This document shows positions 9,726-19,826 of a stretch of DNA of 64,000 nucleotides, piece by piece. Under the pieces are notes generated by a model. That model saw only the letters and a list, made by a program, of their open reading frames with translations, was not told the origin of the DNA and did no database searches. Every line of letters begins with the position of its first letter. Within the stretch, counting starts at the first letter, position 1. A program made the position numbers and the translations under genes. The DNA is from Cricetomys ansorgei (Eukaryota > Chordata > Mammalia > Rodentia > Nesomyidae): NCBI GenBank assembly GCA_026225945.1, contig JAMJFZ010000770.1:3462501-3526500 (forward strand), written 5' to 3'.

Positions 9726-10054
9726 ACAGTGCCATGCAGCAGCAGGATGGTGTGGGTATGTGGCCACACAGCTTAGGATCTAGGCAAGATCACATCAGAT
9801 AATGCGAAAATTCTGTTTGTTCTTAGCATGGCTCAGGCATGCTGCCCACTGGAGTCCTTTATCTGATCTATATTCTTTCTCCAACTCTTCTCTGGAATCT
9901 TGTCATAGTGTAAAATTAACGAGATCATTTGCCCCACCATAACCAAATCCTAGTAGCTGCATATATGATTTGTAATGCTCATCTGATAGGCTGCTAGGTT
10001 GAGGAAATGGGAGAGGTTCATACCTCTATTGGAACCTCCTGCTCCCCAAGTGCA
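9726..10054. other. unassigned sequence
   Basis: No repeat, ORF or RNA gene recognised. Confidence 0.3.
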
Positions 10055-10432
10055 ATGTTAACATTATTTGTCAACTAGACAGAATCTAGAATTACCTGGG
10101 AGAAAAGCCTCTGGGCATGCCTATGAGGCATTATCTTAATTACCTTAATTGAGGTGGGAGGACTGCCCCACTGTGATTGGCACCATTCCCTGGCTGGGGT
10201 CCTGGACTGTATAAATGAAGAAAGCAAACAAAGCAGCAGGATGCATGCATTGCTCTCTGTTCATGATAATGGGTATGATGCAAGCAGCTTCTTCAAGTTT
10301 CTCCTGCCTTGATTTCCCCACCACAAGGGCCTATACTATGAACTGTGACTTAAAATAAATCCATTTTCTCTAAAGTTGTTTTGGTCCAATTATTTTAGTG
10401 TAAGTGTCAGGAAAAGAAACTAAGCACCCAAG
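10055..10432 (+). mobile_element. rodent MaLR-like solo LTR
   Basis: TTATTTGTCAACTAGACAGA, CTTAATTGAGGTGGGAGGA, TGGGGTCCTGGACTGTATAA and TTGTTTTGGTCCAATTATTT follow the MTE-like LTR pattern. The end AAGAAACTAAGCA corresponds to the usual AACTAAGACA terminus. Confidence 0.7.
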
Positions 10433-12286
10433 TTCCTCAGCTCAAATTAGCCTGAAGATGACCAGAGGGTAGCACCCACACCTTTTTGCTTTGGTCTCAC
10501 CTCCTCAGGGCCCCAGTGACCTGTTGGGTCCACAGACCATAAGCTTCAGAGAGAATGTGTACGTTCTTTACCCAGTATGACTCATTTGGCTGACTATTGC
10601 CCCGTCTCTAACATTTTTGTATACTTAGTGTTTGTTTTGATGTACAAGCATCTCTCAGCCTCCTTCTCAGCTGATGCCTAGACTGGTGCCAGGTTCCAGC
10701 CATGGTCCTTTTGCTCCTGGAGACTGGCTTGCAATGGACATGAGGGAGAAGGAAGGCTAACTCTTAGGAGACTCACACTTAATATGGCTTTGAGCCTAGC
10801 TGCTTTCTTGGGGTGTCTGCCAAAAGTCCCAATAGGAGTCAAATTAATTGGCTGTGGAGGCTTGAGTGTGAAGGCAGAAAGCAGTCAGGCAGTTGTCTAA
10901 TGAGAGAGGCCCCAGAAAAGGTGCTCCGAGTCTCAGGCTTACCAATATCCAAGACCTTGAGAAGAACGATGGGCTGTCAGTGGTGAGCAAGAGAAACAAT
11001 CATGCTTCCAGGGGACTGATGTATGACAAAGGCCTGAAGAACTGTGTACATTTGACTATGGCCCTTCACAGTGAGCCGGAAAGAGGGAGGGCCAGATGCT
11101 CTGAAGAAGACCCGATGGGGAGAGTGGTCTGAGAGGATGGACTTTACAGGAAAGGAAAGAACTGGGAGCTGTGAAGATGGGAGGGAGAAGGCAGAGAAGA
11201 GGAATGTCATGGGTAGGGTGATATCTACCATAGTCTTGTAAGGCTCCAAGGGCCATGGAAAATGAATGTCCCAAGGGCAGTGTTGCTCTGACCCTCAGTG
11301 TCATCTCCCCATCAGGTCAGGCCTGAGCCCTCTGGTTCTTCTCCATAGCACACACTGGGGAATAGTACATACCATAGCACAAGTGGCCTCTTCCTTCACT
11401 GCTTGGACCACCGCAGAACGCACAGCTAATTCAGTTCACTTGCAGAACAGCATACACGCATAGAGTTGGGTAAATTAGAGAGACTGCTGCTTTAACTCAC
11501 TAAGCTGTCCTTTTGAGATGGTTAGATGTTCTTTAGGAAACCATTGCCTTAGTACCTGGCTTTATCTCTACTGCCAAAACCTCTGGCTGCAGAACCTGCT
11601 TTATGTTGCATTTAATAAAAGCAATATGCCCCTGGGAAAATGAGGCTCTGAGATTCCAGACTGAGCCTTCGAAGAGTTCCAGGAGGTCGAACTGCTGGGG
11701 ATGTGCCTCCAATTCCACTTCCAAAATTGCAGTGTAAAGCTCATCAAAGAAGAGATGAAATGAAGATAATCATAATAGTCACAGGGAGGCCCCATGCTTC
11801 TGTACCACTCAGAGGTCACGACAAGCTTTCACAGCCATTAACTGCTTGCTCTTGGAGCATCCTCGCCCATCTCAGTGGGTTGTCAGGAAAATCAAAGGTT
11901 TCCCCCAGGAAATGAGACTACAGGCATGCCCCACTTTAAGCAAAACCTGCTGGGATCATTTAGGTAAAGAAAGCCTGCCCCACAGAGGAATTTAACGGGG
12001 CTATTTGAAATGGCCAGTTTCCCCAGCATGCAAAGAAATAAGAGGCAATTTACTAGAATGTTTGATTGATTGACACATATCTTGTTTAGAACCAGCTGCA
12101 TGCCTGCAGCATCTCTTGGGTGCTGGTTGTGGTTATTTGTGTTGGGAGAAGTGGGGGATAGTCCGAGAGAGGAGAACTCTGTGTGTTGATTTTCTGATCT
12201 TTTTGTTGGGCACGCAGATGTCAGAAACTGCCTTACGGGGTCTGAGAAGGTAACAATCAGCAAAGTGCTTTGTTCCAGAACCCATG
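10433..12286. other. repeat-poor unassigned stretch
   Basis: About 1.85 kb of ordinary composition with no SINE, LINE or LTR I can align. Frames reach 123 aa (11892-12263, minus) without recognisable domains or flanking splice logic. Confidence 0.3.
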
Positions 12287-12287
12287 C

Positions 12288-12555
12288 AAAAAGCTGTTTG
12301 TGGTGGCATGTGGAGGCTTATAATCCTGGTTCTAGGAAGGCAGAGACAGGAGGATTCCTGGGGCTTGCTGGCCCGCCAGTCTGTATGGGTCAGTGATTCC
12401 TGGTCAGTGAGAGAACCTGTTTCAACAAACAAGCTGAACAAGGTCCTGTGGAACGACACACACGATGGAAGGTGAATGACCTTTCATCTGCACTTGTGTG
12501 CACACGCTTACATGCCCACAGACACATATGTGAACACATGCACACAAACAAGAAA
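12288..12555 (+). mobile_element. B4-family SINE
   Basis: AGGAAGGCAGAGACAGGAGG, GGGCTTGCTGGCCCGCCAGT and CAGTGAGAGAACCTGTTTCA match B4, followed by the CATGCACACA-type tail. Confidence 0.85.
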
Positions 12556-12772
12556 CTGCCCTATAGGCCTAAGATGATCAGTACTGCATGAGAACACCAC
12601 TTACCACTCACCACTCATATTAAGATGGAGCCCTCCTCTGATGCCTCAGTTGTAGAATTGATAAAAGAGGCTGTTCTTATAGAGTTCACAGCTGCAGTAA
12701 TATCAATAAATATAGCCCATGACCATGCTTGCTCTCTGGAGAAAGCTGCCTTCACTGAGGGAGAAGATTGGA
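12556..12772. other. unassigned sequence
   Basis: Short stretch with nothing recognised. Confidence 0.3.
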
Positions 12773-12788
12773 CACACACATGCACGTG

Positions 12789-12830
<42 letters not shown>

Positions 12831-12885
12831 GGGAATGGGAGAGGAGGAGGAGAGGGAGGGGAGGAAAAAGAAGAGGGAGGGGGGA
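12773..12885 (+). repeat. (CA)n followed by GA-rich tract
   Basis: About 18 uninterrupted CA units (12791-12827) then about 55 bp of G/A-only sequence. The compound of Z-forming and purine-rich DNA is likely to vary in length. Confidence 0.95.
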
Positions 12886-13155
12886 AGGTCTTGGTACCTC
12901 CTGGGACTCTAAGTCCTGAACCTCCTGGTACCATTATGCCTTGTGCCTAAGGGTCTGCTGCTTCAACTTGGGTTCCCTTCACTTGTAGTCAAAAGCATTG
13001 CTGGTGGACTCTGCTAAAGGGTAGGAAAATGCACATGAATTTGCAAAAGCGGTTCAATATGTGTGTTTAGAGCTGGGCTGCAAACACGGGAACCAGCCAC
13101 AATCGGAAATACACAAATGCTGACCCAAGGGAGATCAGTTAGGTCAATATTGGGA

Positions 13156-13498
13156 TGCATCTGCTGTGGTTTGAATCTGAAACATCCTATAGATGCTCAT
13201 GCTTTGAATCCTGGATTTCCACCTGTTGGCACTATTCTGGGGAGCTGGGGAACCTTAGAGAAGAGGGGTCTGACTGGCAGAAGTGGGTGGGTCTTCCAGG
13301 TTGTACCTGCCCCTCCTTCCCACTGCTCTTCCTGCTTGTTGTCCATCCAGGATGTGGACAGGCTCCACCGCATGGTCTCATCAACATGTCTTAACCACCA
13401 CAATGAGCTGAAGTCCTAAAAACAGTGAGCCAAAAGAAATCTTTCTGCCGTTAAGTTGTTTCTGTTTGATATTAGGATGTAGTGACAGTAAAGTAGCT
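13156..13498 (+). mobile_element. rodent MaLR (MT/MST-like) LTR
   Basis: TGTGGTTTGAATCTGAAACA, ATAGATGCTCATGCTTTGAA, GGCAGAAGTGGGTGGGTCTT and AACAGTGAGCCAAAAGAAAT follow the MaLR LTR pattern, including the AATAAA-equivalent region (AAAAGAAATC). Full length with a decayed end. Confidence 0.8.
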
Positions 13499-13660
13499 TG
13501 TAGAGGAATTCATCCAAGAATACATGATGTAAATTCAGGAAAAAGATGTCTAGCTTCTCTTCTAATAAGGAGCTCTGAGTTTTCTGAGTTGTGAATGAAA
13601 TACTGGTGCCCGTGTGCAGCATCAGGACCACTCAGGCTGCTCTGGGGAGCATGAGGTGGC
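13499..13660. other. unassigned sequence
   Basis: Short gap between two LTR-like repeats. Nothing recognised. Confidence 0.3.
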
Positions 13661-13835
13661 ACATTAGTTACCTTTCTCATTGCTGTAATAAGATGCCAAC
13701 AAAAGCAACTTAAGAAAGAAAGGATTTGTTTTGCCTCACAGTTTGAGAGACCCCAGCCATGGAATGGTGACATCCACATTTAAAGTGGGTCTTCCCATCT
13801 CAATTAACTGACTCTAGAAGCTTCCTTATATAAAA
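13661..13835 (-). mobile_element. MaLR-like LTR fragment (antisense)
   Basis: TTAGTTACCTTTCTCATTGC, ATGCCAACAAAAGCAACTTA and GGTCTTCCCATCTCAATTAA match the antisense of the same LTR group, with a large internal deletion. Confidence 0.65.
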
Positions 13836-13839
13836 CCCT

Positions 13840-14040
13840 CATCACACATTTATTTGTAATAGCTCAGATGAGACATGGTAGATGGCTAGACTGTGAGACA
13901 GTCATTCAGTGCAGTAATACTCAGCAATAAAACAGAATAAACTACTGAAACAGAACATACTGAGCAGATCACCAAGCTAGATGAAGGAAAGACAGTGTCA
14001 ACTACAGTATACTTCATGTTCTGCTCCTAGAACAACTAAC
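13840..14040 (+). mobile_element. L1ME-like 3-prime end, first part
   Basis: TAGATGGCTAGACTGTGAG, AATACTCAGCAATAAAACAG and CCAAGCTAGATGAAGG follow the sense 3-prime region of an old L1 (the classic TATTCAGCAATAAAAAGGAA zone). It is interrupted by the tetranucleotide tract that follows. Confidence 0.65.
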
Positions 14041-14185
14041 TTCCTTCCTTCCTTCCTTCCTTCCTTCCTTCCTTCCTTCCTTCCTTCCTTCCTTCCTTCC
14101 TTCCATCCTTTCTTCCTTTCCTCTTTACTTCCTCCCTTGCTCCCTTCCTAACTCCTCCTTTTTCTCCCTCTTCCTCCTTTCCCTT
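14041..14185 (+). repeat. (TTCC)n microsatellite and degenerate pyrimidine tract
   Basis: Sixteen perfect TTCC units at 14041-14104, then degraded C/T-rich sequence to about 14185. Confidence 0.97.
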
Positions 14186-14187
14186 TT

Positions 14188-14255
14188 TGTCTGAGGCAAG
14201 GTCTGGCTATGTAGTCCAGGCTGACCTGGACCGTATCCCCCAGTGGCTTCCCCCA
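14188..14255 (-). mobile_element. B1-like fragment (antisense)
   Basis: TGTCTGAGGCAAGGTCTGGC and TATGTAGTCCAGGCTGACCT resemble the 5-prime-distal part of an antisense B1. The rest is missing. Confidence 0.5.
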
Positions 14256-14289
14256 GTGGAACTGCCTGCATAGGCAACAGCCTTGAAGT

Positions 14290-14682
14290 GACACAATTAT
14301 GACAGTAGAGAACATACTAATGGTGGCCAGGGCTTAGGGTTGAAAGAAAAGTGTGGCTATAGAGGGGTGGCAAGTAGGATTTTCTCCCTGGTGACCAGAC
14401 AGTTCTGAGTTCTGACTGAGGTGATGGCTACACCAGTCTATACTTGCAACAAATCTTGATAGAAGTAGCCACTAACCATCCCCAAATTCATGCAATAAAA
14501 TCTGGTAAAAGCCGAGTGATATCATTGTACATTATATCACCCCACTGTCAGTTTCCTGACTTGGTCATAGTGCTGTGCTATTTTAAAGGGACCACAGTGG
14601 ATTCTCTGTGTATGTGGGAATTCTCTGTACATTTGTGTAACTTCTCAGTCTAAAATTGTTAAAATTGGTTTTAAAAAGGTGA
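14290..14682 (+). mobile_element. L1ME-like 3-prime end, second part
   Basis: GGTGGCCAGGGCTTAGGG, GAGGTGATGGCTACACCAGT, CAGTTTCCTGACTTGGTCAT, GGAATTCTCTGTACATTTG and CAGTCTAAAATTGTTAAAAT track the sense 3-prime UTR of an L1ME-type element to its end. Confidence 0.72.
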
Positions 14683-15592
14683 GCAATGTATATAATGTGT
14701 ATCTTTCTTTCCTTCTTTCTCTCACCCACTCTCTTTCTTCCTTTTTCTCTTTCTAGAAATCTAAGGTCTATGAGGCATTCAGTTCTTTGCATCCAGAAAT
14801 ATATGGCAGTTGTTCTTTCCACATCTCTCCAGACTATGGGTTGGAACCTGAATTGAAACCCACATCTGTCATCCCCTAAGGCCTGTATTAAATATTTCTG
14901 CTGTCTCCTGCCTCAGTTTCCTCTTGTTTCCTTCTCTGAGTTTTCATCTGTGAGAAGTGAGGAGAAAAGGAGAGCGACCAACACCCAATCTGAATGTGTT
15001 GTTTTTTGTGTCCAGATAGTGTCTCTTCTTGGGTAGCCTCTGTTCTAGGAGGGGAATGCTACGAACACAACTGGGTCAGGTTCTGGGCTGAGAGTAAGTG
15101 TGCTTCACCACTGTGGACAAAGAACAGACACATCCATTGCATGGCCTGTGGCTAGAACACATTTCAGTACAGTAAATTAATTTCCCATTTGGAATGGTGT
15201 TTTCTGTTTCCTATTAAATGAATAGCCTCAGAGCATCTTGGGATGAGTACATAGCAGGCCTGCTGGGGAACTGAGATTGCTACAGTTCTCCCCATGATAG
15301 AGGGTGCTGAGTGCTAGTGTCCCAGCATGTGGGCGAGCCCTGGGAGTGAGGGAGGATGGAGAGATGAGTTTGGACTCTGGTAGAAAAGTGAGGAGCATCT
15401 ACCTCACACAATTCTCCCTTTGGGCTCAGCTCAGCTCTGTCTCAGGGTCTGACTTTGTGATTTTCCTTCTGTATTGTTTACCTCTAGTCAGTGGCTGCTG
15501 CAGACTCTAGATCTCTTCTACTTTTAATTCTTTGTGGCTCTGAGCCACCTGTCAGCACCTGGAAACATGAGGGGAGTGGAGAGGATATTGGA
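14683..15592. other. unassigned sequence with a CT-rich patch
   Basis: About 0.9 kb with no recognised element. C/T-rich at 14702-14752. Confidence 0.3.
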
Positions 15593-15594
15593 TA

Positions 15595-15740
15595 CTTTTT
15601 GCTGTTGTTTGAGATAGAGTTTATTTCAAGTTTATCTTGGACTCACAATGTAGCCCATACTTACCTTGACATACTGGCCTTGACTTACCATGCTTCTACC
15701 TCAGCCAGGATTCTAGGTGTACTCCAACACATCCAGCCAA
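15595..15740 (-). mobile_element. B1-like SINE (antisense, degenerate)
   Basis: TTGTTTGAGATAGAGTTTAT, CTTGGACTCACAATGTAGCC and CAGGATTCTAGGTGTACTCC line up with an antisense 7SL monomer with many substitutions. Confidence 0.6.
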
Positions 15741-16066
15741 CACCCAACCCAAACATCCTGCTCCCTCAACCCAAATCAATATTTTGACTGAGCTAATTGG
15801 TGCAGAAGGAAGAGAGTGAACATAGGTTGTGGTGGGGATGAGAGTTGAAATGCATGCAACATTTCTTCAACAAACATCATTGAAAACCCTTGCTTTGTGG
15901 TAGGTCTTTCCTTAGTTGCTTCATGTAAAGGGCATACAAATCCATGACTGTCAAGGGACTCAAAATTTATGAGGGGGAGAGATGAAAAGAGGGAAATGTG
16001 GTGTAAAGTATTAGGGAGAGGAGCATCATGGGAGTGAAAAGGCTGGAAGGCAGAAGGGTACAAAAC
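15741..16066. other. unassigned sequence
   Basis: About 325 bp, nothing recognised. Confidence 0.3.
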
Positions 16067-16206
16067 TCTCCTCAGAGAATGTCTCCACAGAGAATGCCTC
16101 CTCAGAGAACATTTCCTCAGAGAATGTCTCATCAGAAAACATCTCCTCAGAGAATGTCTCTTCAGAGAGCATCTCAGAACGCTTCCTCAGAGAAAGTCTC
16201 CTCTGA
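16067..16206 (+). repeat. 15-bp minisatellite
   Basis: About nine units of consensus CTCCTCAGAGAATGT, the eighth shortened to about 10 bp. Because 15 is divisible by three, the array stays open on both strands: a 122-aa frame on plus (16028-16396, repeating SPQRM) and 66- and 118-aa frames on minus (repeating FSEEM/FSEET). I see no gene context. Confidence 0.9.
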
Positions 16207-17224
16207 GGCTCAACCATGTCTTTCACCTAAAGGAGGAAACAGTTTGATTTCTGATGTAGAGATTTCAAAATTGTCATATATTTTATTTGGTCATATAAGG
16301 TATGTAAAAATTATCAATTCCAATTACAAAAATGAGAGATTTTCTCAAACACCTGGGATTCTGGTCCTGAAGACAGTAAGACCACATTTTACTTGAGTGG
16401 CTGGTTGGGTGAGTGGCAGTGGCATAGGGGTCTGGGTTTTCCAGCTCTGCACTATGAAATCCTGATTATGGCCCCTACCTGAGAGTCACTGAGCCTGGCT
16501 GCTGTTCTGCTATAGCATACAGGCTCACCAGCAGGGTAAGAGGGTTCCACCCTTGGCTAGGAGAGGCAGGTCTGTCACAGGATCCATTCTAAGGAGCCCT
16601 GTGTGTTCAGGTCCCATGAATAAATGCAGAGATTGAAGAGTCCTTTTCAAAAGAAAGCCCACCTTTGCAGGTGTGGCCTCTAATTCAAATAGTTTTCCTT
16701 TTTCTATTTGCTCATCTGAAAAGTCCCCCAGATCCTATTGCTTATTAACAAGCTGCACACCACGCTGTGCTTAAAGTTCAGAGCACCATAGGATACTGAG
16801 TCGTAATTAATCTCAGTCCCTCAGTTCTAGAACATGGAGAGCAATTATAATTTACTGTCGGAAAACCAATTTGGGAAAGCGGTGGTTTTTTGTGCCCCTG
16901 ATCAGAGTGTCACAAAATGCCACTTCCTGTCCCTATGCCTCCTGCCAGGAGAACAAGACCTTTAGTTGCTACAACTCTGGGGGAGGGAATGGTGTCAGGA
17001 TGCATCAGGCAGAGGAAACTAGGTGTGGGTGCTGGGCTCATAGCTCCTTTGGCCATCCTATCCAGTCTGGGATCATAGCCCCCTCTGGTCCCTTCCTCCT
17101 CCCACACTGCAGTGTGTGGTTCCAGGGTAGATATCAAGGCCAGTTTGGGTCCTTTGCCCCGCATCTTTCCCTATCACTCTCCCAGCATCCCAGGTCACCC
17201 CCCAAGTTTCCAATTTCCCAGAAT
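16207..17224. other. repeat-poor unassigned stretch with a possible conserved core
   Basis: No transposon recognised in about 1 kb. The interval 16725-16880 is AT-rich and motif-dense (TTATTAACAAG, GTCGTAATTAATC, GCAATTATAATTTAC), like many conserved noncoding elements, but conservation cannot be seen from one sequence. Confidence 0.3.
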
Positions 17225-17237
17225 TTCCCATTTATCT
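17225..17237. repeat. target-site duplication, left copy
   Basis: TTCCCATTTATCT, identical to 20257-20269. The T-run that starts at its end is the antisense A tail of the element. The 13-bp length and the T-rich insertion point fit L1 target-primed integration. Confidence 0.85.
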
Positions 17238-17340
17238 TTTTTTTTTAAAATAATGCTTTTTCTATCGATTTGAGTTTCATACAATGTATCTCAATAGCAC
17301 TCTCTTCGAATTCTTCCCTGTTCCATCCTCCCACCCTGTG
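17238..17340 (-). other. composite element: L1-like 3-prime end and A tail
   Basis: T-run 17238-17246 (A tail in sense), then about 90 bp ending before the purine tract. ACAATGTATCTCAATAGCAC corresponds to the sense TGAGATACATTGTATGAAAC pattern common to rodent L1 3-prime ends. There is no clear AATAAA. Confidence 0.6.
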
Positions 17341-17502
17341 CCCTCAAAAAGGAAAAAAGAAAGGAAGGAAGGAAGGAAGGAAGGAAGGAAGGAAGGAAGG
17401 AGAAAGAAAGCAAGAAAGAAAGAAAGAAAGGAAAAAAAGAAAGAAGGAAGAAAGAAGAGACAGAAAGAAGAAAGAAGCAAGAAAGCAAGAAAGCAAGAAA
17501 AT
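17341..17502 (+). repeat. composite element: (GGAA)n/(GAAA)n purine tract
   Basis: Almost uninterrupted G/A on the plus strand, with GGAA units at 17363-17400 and then GAAA/GCAA variants. It lies at the same place as the shorter purine tract in copy A, so it is part of the element. The antisense frames here (KKERKEGRK and so on) are not genes. Confidence 0.95.
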
Positions 17503-17660
17503 TAAGTTGAGCTAGTAGGGAAGCAGCATAGATCATTGGCATCACCATGGTCCTTGAAGGCAGCAGGCTGCCTTGATCATGGACATTCTCCTGGCTCATA
17601 CTAGCTCAAGACCAAATATGGCAAAGTTTGACCCGAAATTGGGTCTCACCACTCAAATTT
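17503..17660 (-). other. composite element: unique 3-prime domain
   Basis: About 160 bp shared with copy A (5635-5790): AAAATTAAGT, GATCATTGGCATCACCA against GATCATAGGCATCACCA, and GGCAAAGTTTGACC against ACAAAGTTCAACC. The homology shows that the two loci derive from one family. I do not recognise its source. Confidence 0.7.
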
Positions 17661-18925
17661 GCAAGTACCTGGGCCTCTAGCAGGCACCCAGACATCTCTC
17701 AGGCACCCTGATATTCTGCAAGCACTACGGCATCCCACAGCCACCCCCTTCCCCAACATTCTGCAGCCGGGGTCTCCTGCAGGATCCCACAAGCACCAGG
17801 ACCTCCCTCAAGCACCAGAACCTCCCATACACATCAGGGCATCCTGCTGGCACTTGACATGCCTCAGGCACCTGGACATCTCACAGGCACCAGGGCTTTC
17901 CACAGGCACTTGGGCTCCCTGCAAGCTCCAGGATCTCCTATAGGAACCAGGGCATCACTCAGGCTCCAGGGCATCCTGCAGATACCCTGGCATCACACAG
18001 GCACTAGACAAACCTGCAGATGTCTGGGCATAATGCAGGCACCCAGAAATTACACTAGCACCTGGACATCCTTCAGGAACCTGGACATCCCACAGGTACC
18101 AGGAAAAATCCTGGGCTCCAGCGCATTCTTCAGATACCCAGGCATCATGTAGGCACATGGACACCACTCAGGTGCCCAAATACCACACAGACATCTGGTC
18201 ATCCCTCAGGCACTCGATCATTCCACAGGCACCAGGATATCTCACAGCCACCAGGACATCCCACAGGCACTGGGTCAACACACAGACACTGTATATCCCA
18301 CAGGTACCAGGGCATCCTATGAGCATCAGGATGTTCAGCAGGCACCAAGACATCTCTCAGGCACCTGGACATCACACATGCACCTGGTCATCCCTCAGGC
18401 ACCCAGGCCTCCACCAAGCTCCCAGGCATCCTAGCATCCCACAGGCACTCAGACATCCCACAAGTATCGGACATTCCACAGGTACCAGGGCATCTGGCAG
18501 GTGGCTGGGCACCACACACCCTGTCCTACTACAGGTATCCTGCCATCATGCAGGCACCTGGCCATACCCCAGACACTTGATATCCTGCAAACACCAGGGT
18601 GTCCTACAGGTCCCTAGACATCACGTAGGCACTTTGACATCTCACAGGTATCAGGGCCTCTTCCAGGCAAAAAGGACATCCTACAGACACCTAGATATTA
18701 CACACGCACCTGATCATTCTGCAGATACCTGGACATCACACAGACACCTGTTCTTCCCATAGGCTCCTGGATACAATGCAGGTGCCTGGCATCCCTCAGA
18801 CACCCAGACATCATCATCTCCTGGTTCTCCTGCAGGCATTCTCTCTGGCCATCCCACATGCACCTGGACATCCTGAAGGTTTCCCAGCATCCTGCAGGCA
18901 CTGGGCATTCTTCAGTTCCCAGGCC
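17661..18925 (-). repeat. composite element: 19-bp VNTR, about 65 units
   Basis: Head-to-tail units with plus-strand consensus CAGGCACCAGGACATCCCA. Most are exactly 19 bp with occasional 15-27 bp variants. The CA-G-G start and CAT centre are the most constant positions. Units differ by several substitutions, so the array is old or imperfectly homogenised. Because 19 is not a multiple of three, no protein repeat is encoded; the 201-aa plus frame at 18157-18762 drifts through frames by chance. Confidence 0.92.
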
Positions 18926-19130
18926 CCAGGCCAGCCTCCACACTTCAGGTAGGCACTTGGACCTTACCCAGTACCCCAGATTGCCCACCACAGTCAAAAT
19001 CCCACAAAGTCAGGATCCAGTGCCTAGAAAACTCTAGCAATATTAGCAATGCAGATGGAACTTTAACCGTTCTGGTCCACATGAGCACCCCAAGGTTTTC
19101 AAAGCCCTTCCCAAAAAGAGGAGACTCAAC
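18926..19130 (-). other. composite element: linker between monomers and VNTR
   Basis: About 200 bp with no internal repeat, including AGTCAGGATCCAGTGCCTAG and CCAAGGTTTTCAAAGCCC. Nothing recognised. In a normal L1 this is where ORF1 would begin, and there is no ORF. Confidence 0.55.
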
Positions 19131-19480
19131 CCTAGCAAAGGATCATTCTTGGTTAGGACATCTTGCTGTTGCTCAGGATCAATGTGCTCTGAAGATTTGG
19201 CAGCAAGTTCCAGGGTCAGGACCCACTGGAACTCCAGGCAGCTGGGTCCCGCCCCAACACCAGCACCATCTGTCTATCCTGCCACCTCATCCTTTGTACT
19301 TGCAGCCCTCAGGCATTGCTGCATCCTGTTTCCTTTCCCATCCCATCAGAATAGGTACTATGAGTGGCAGCCGCAGCTGCAGGGGCAGTGGCTTGGTTAC
19401 AGTATCGCAAGTGGTGAAATGGCCAGGCAGGTCTGGTGGTAACCCAAAGGCTGGTCCCCTGTGTGGAGACCTCATCCAGA
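19131..19480 (-). repeat. composite element: monomer 2 (VNTR-proximal)
   Basis: It aligns to 19481-19826 at offsets of about 342-365: GGACATCTT, TTTGGCAG, CAGCACCAT, GCAGCCC and ATAGGTAC recur in the same order. Tandem units of this kind are typical of rodent L1 5-prime UTR promoters. Confidence 0.65.
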
Positions 19481-19826
19481 AGACGAGGTATTTTTCAGCT
19501 GGGACATCTTTCCCATCGCTTTGGTTCAGAGAGATCCTGTGGTTTGGCAGTGTGCTCTTGGGCAGGAGCTGCTCAGACTCTAGGTTATTGGGCCCCACCC
19601 TGCCCTCAGCACCATTTGTCCTGCTACCTAAGGCCTTGTGCCTGCAGCCCACAGCTTGTGGGCAGCACTGCAGTCTGTGCTGTCCCCAAACCCACCAGGG
19701 ACGGTGTTCCTAGTGATAGGTACAGCAACAGGAGCAACGGCTCCAGTGTGGTGGTCACCCCAAGACCTGTCCCTCATACAGCCTCGATTTCCTCCCTCCC
19801 GTGTTTGCCACCGCCCCCACTTACGT
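19481..19826 (-). repeat. composite element: monomer 1 (5-prime-proximal)
   Basis: Partner of 19131-19480. It is more GC-rich than the flanks and holds GGTGGTCACCCCAAGACC, matching GGTGGTAACCCAAAGG in monomer 2. Confidence 0.65.

Noticed and set aside
17659..18762. Plus-strand frames of 94-201 aa in the 19-bp VNTR
   Set aside because: The unit is not a multiple of three, so the frames drift, and they lie inside a retrotransposon VNTR on the antisense strand.
17661..18925. CRISPR-like array
   Set aside because: Units are contiguous and diverged with no unique spacers, the context is rodent nuclear DNA, and there are no cas genes.
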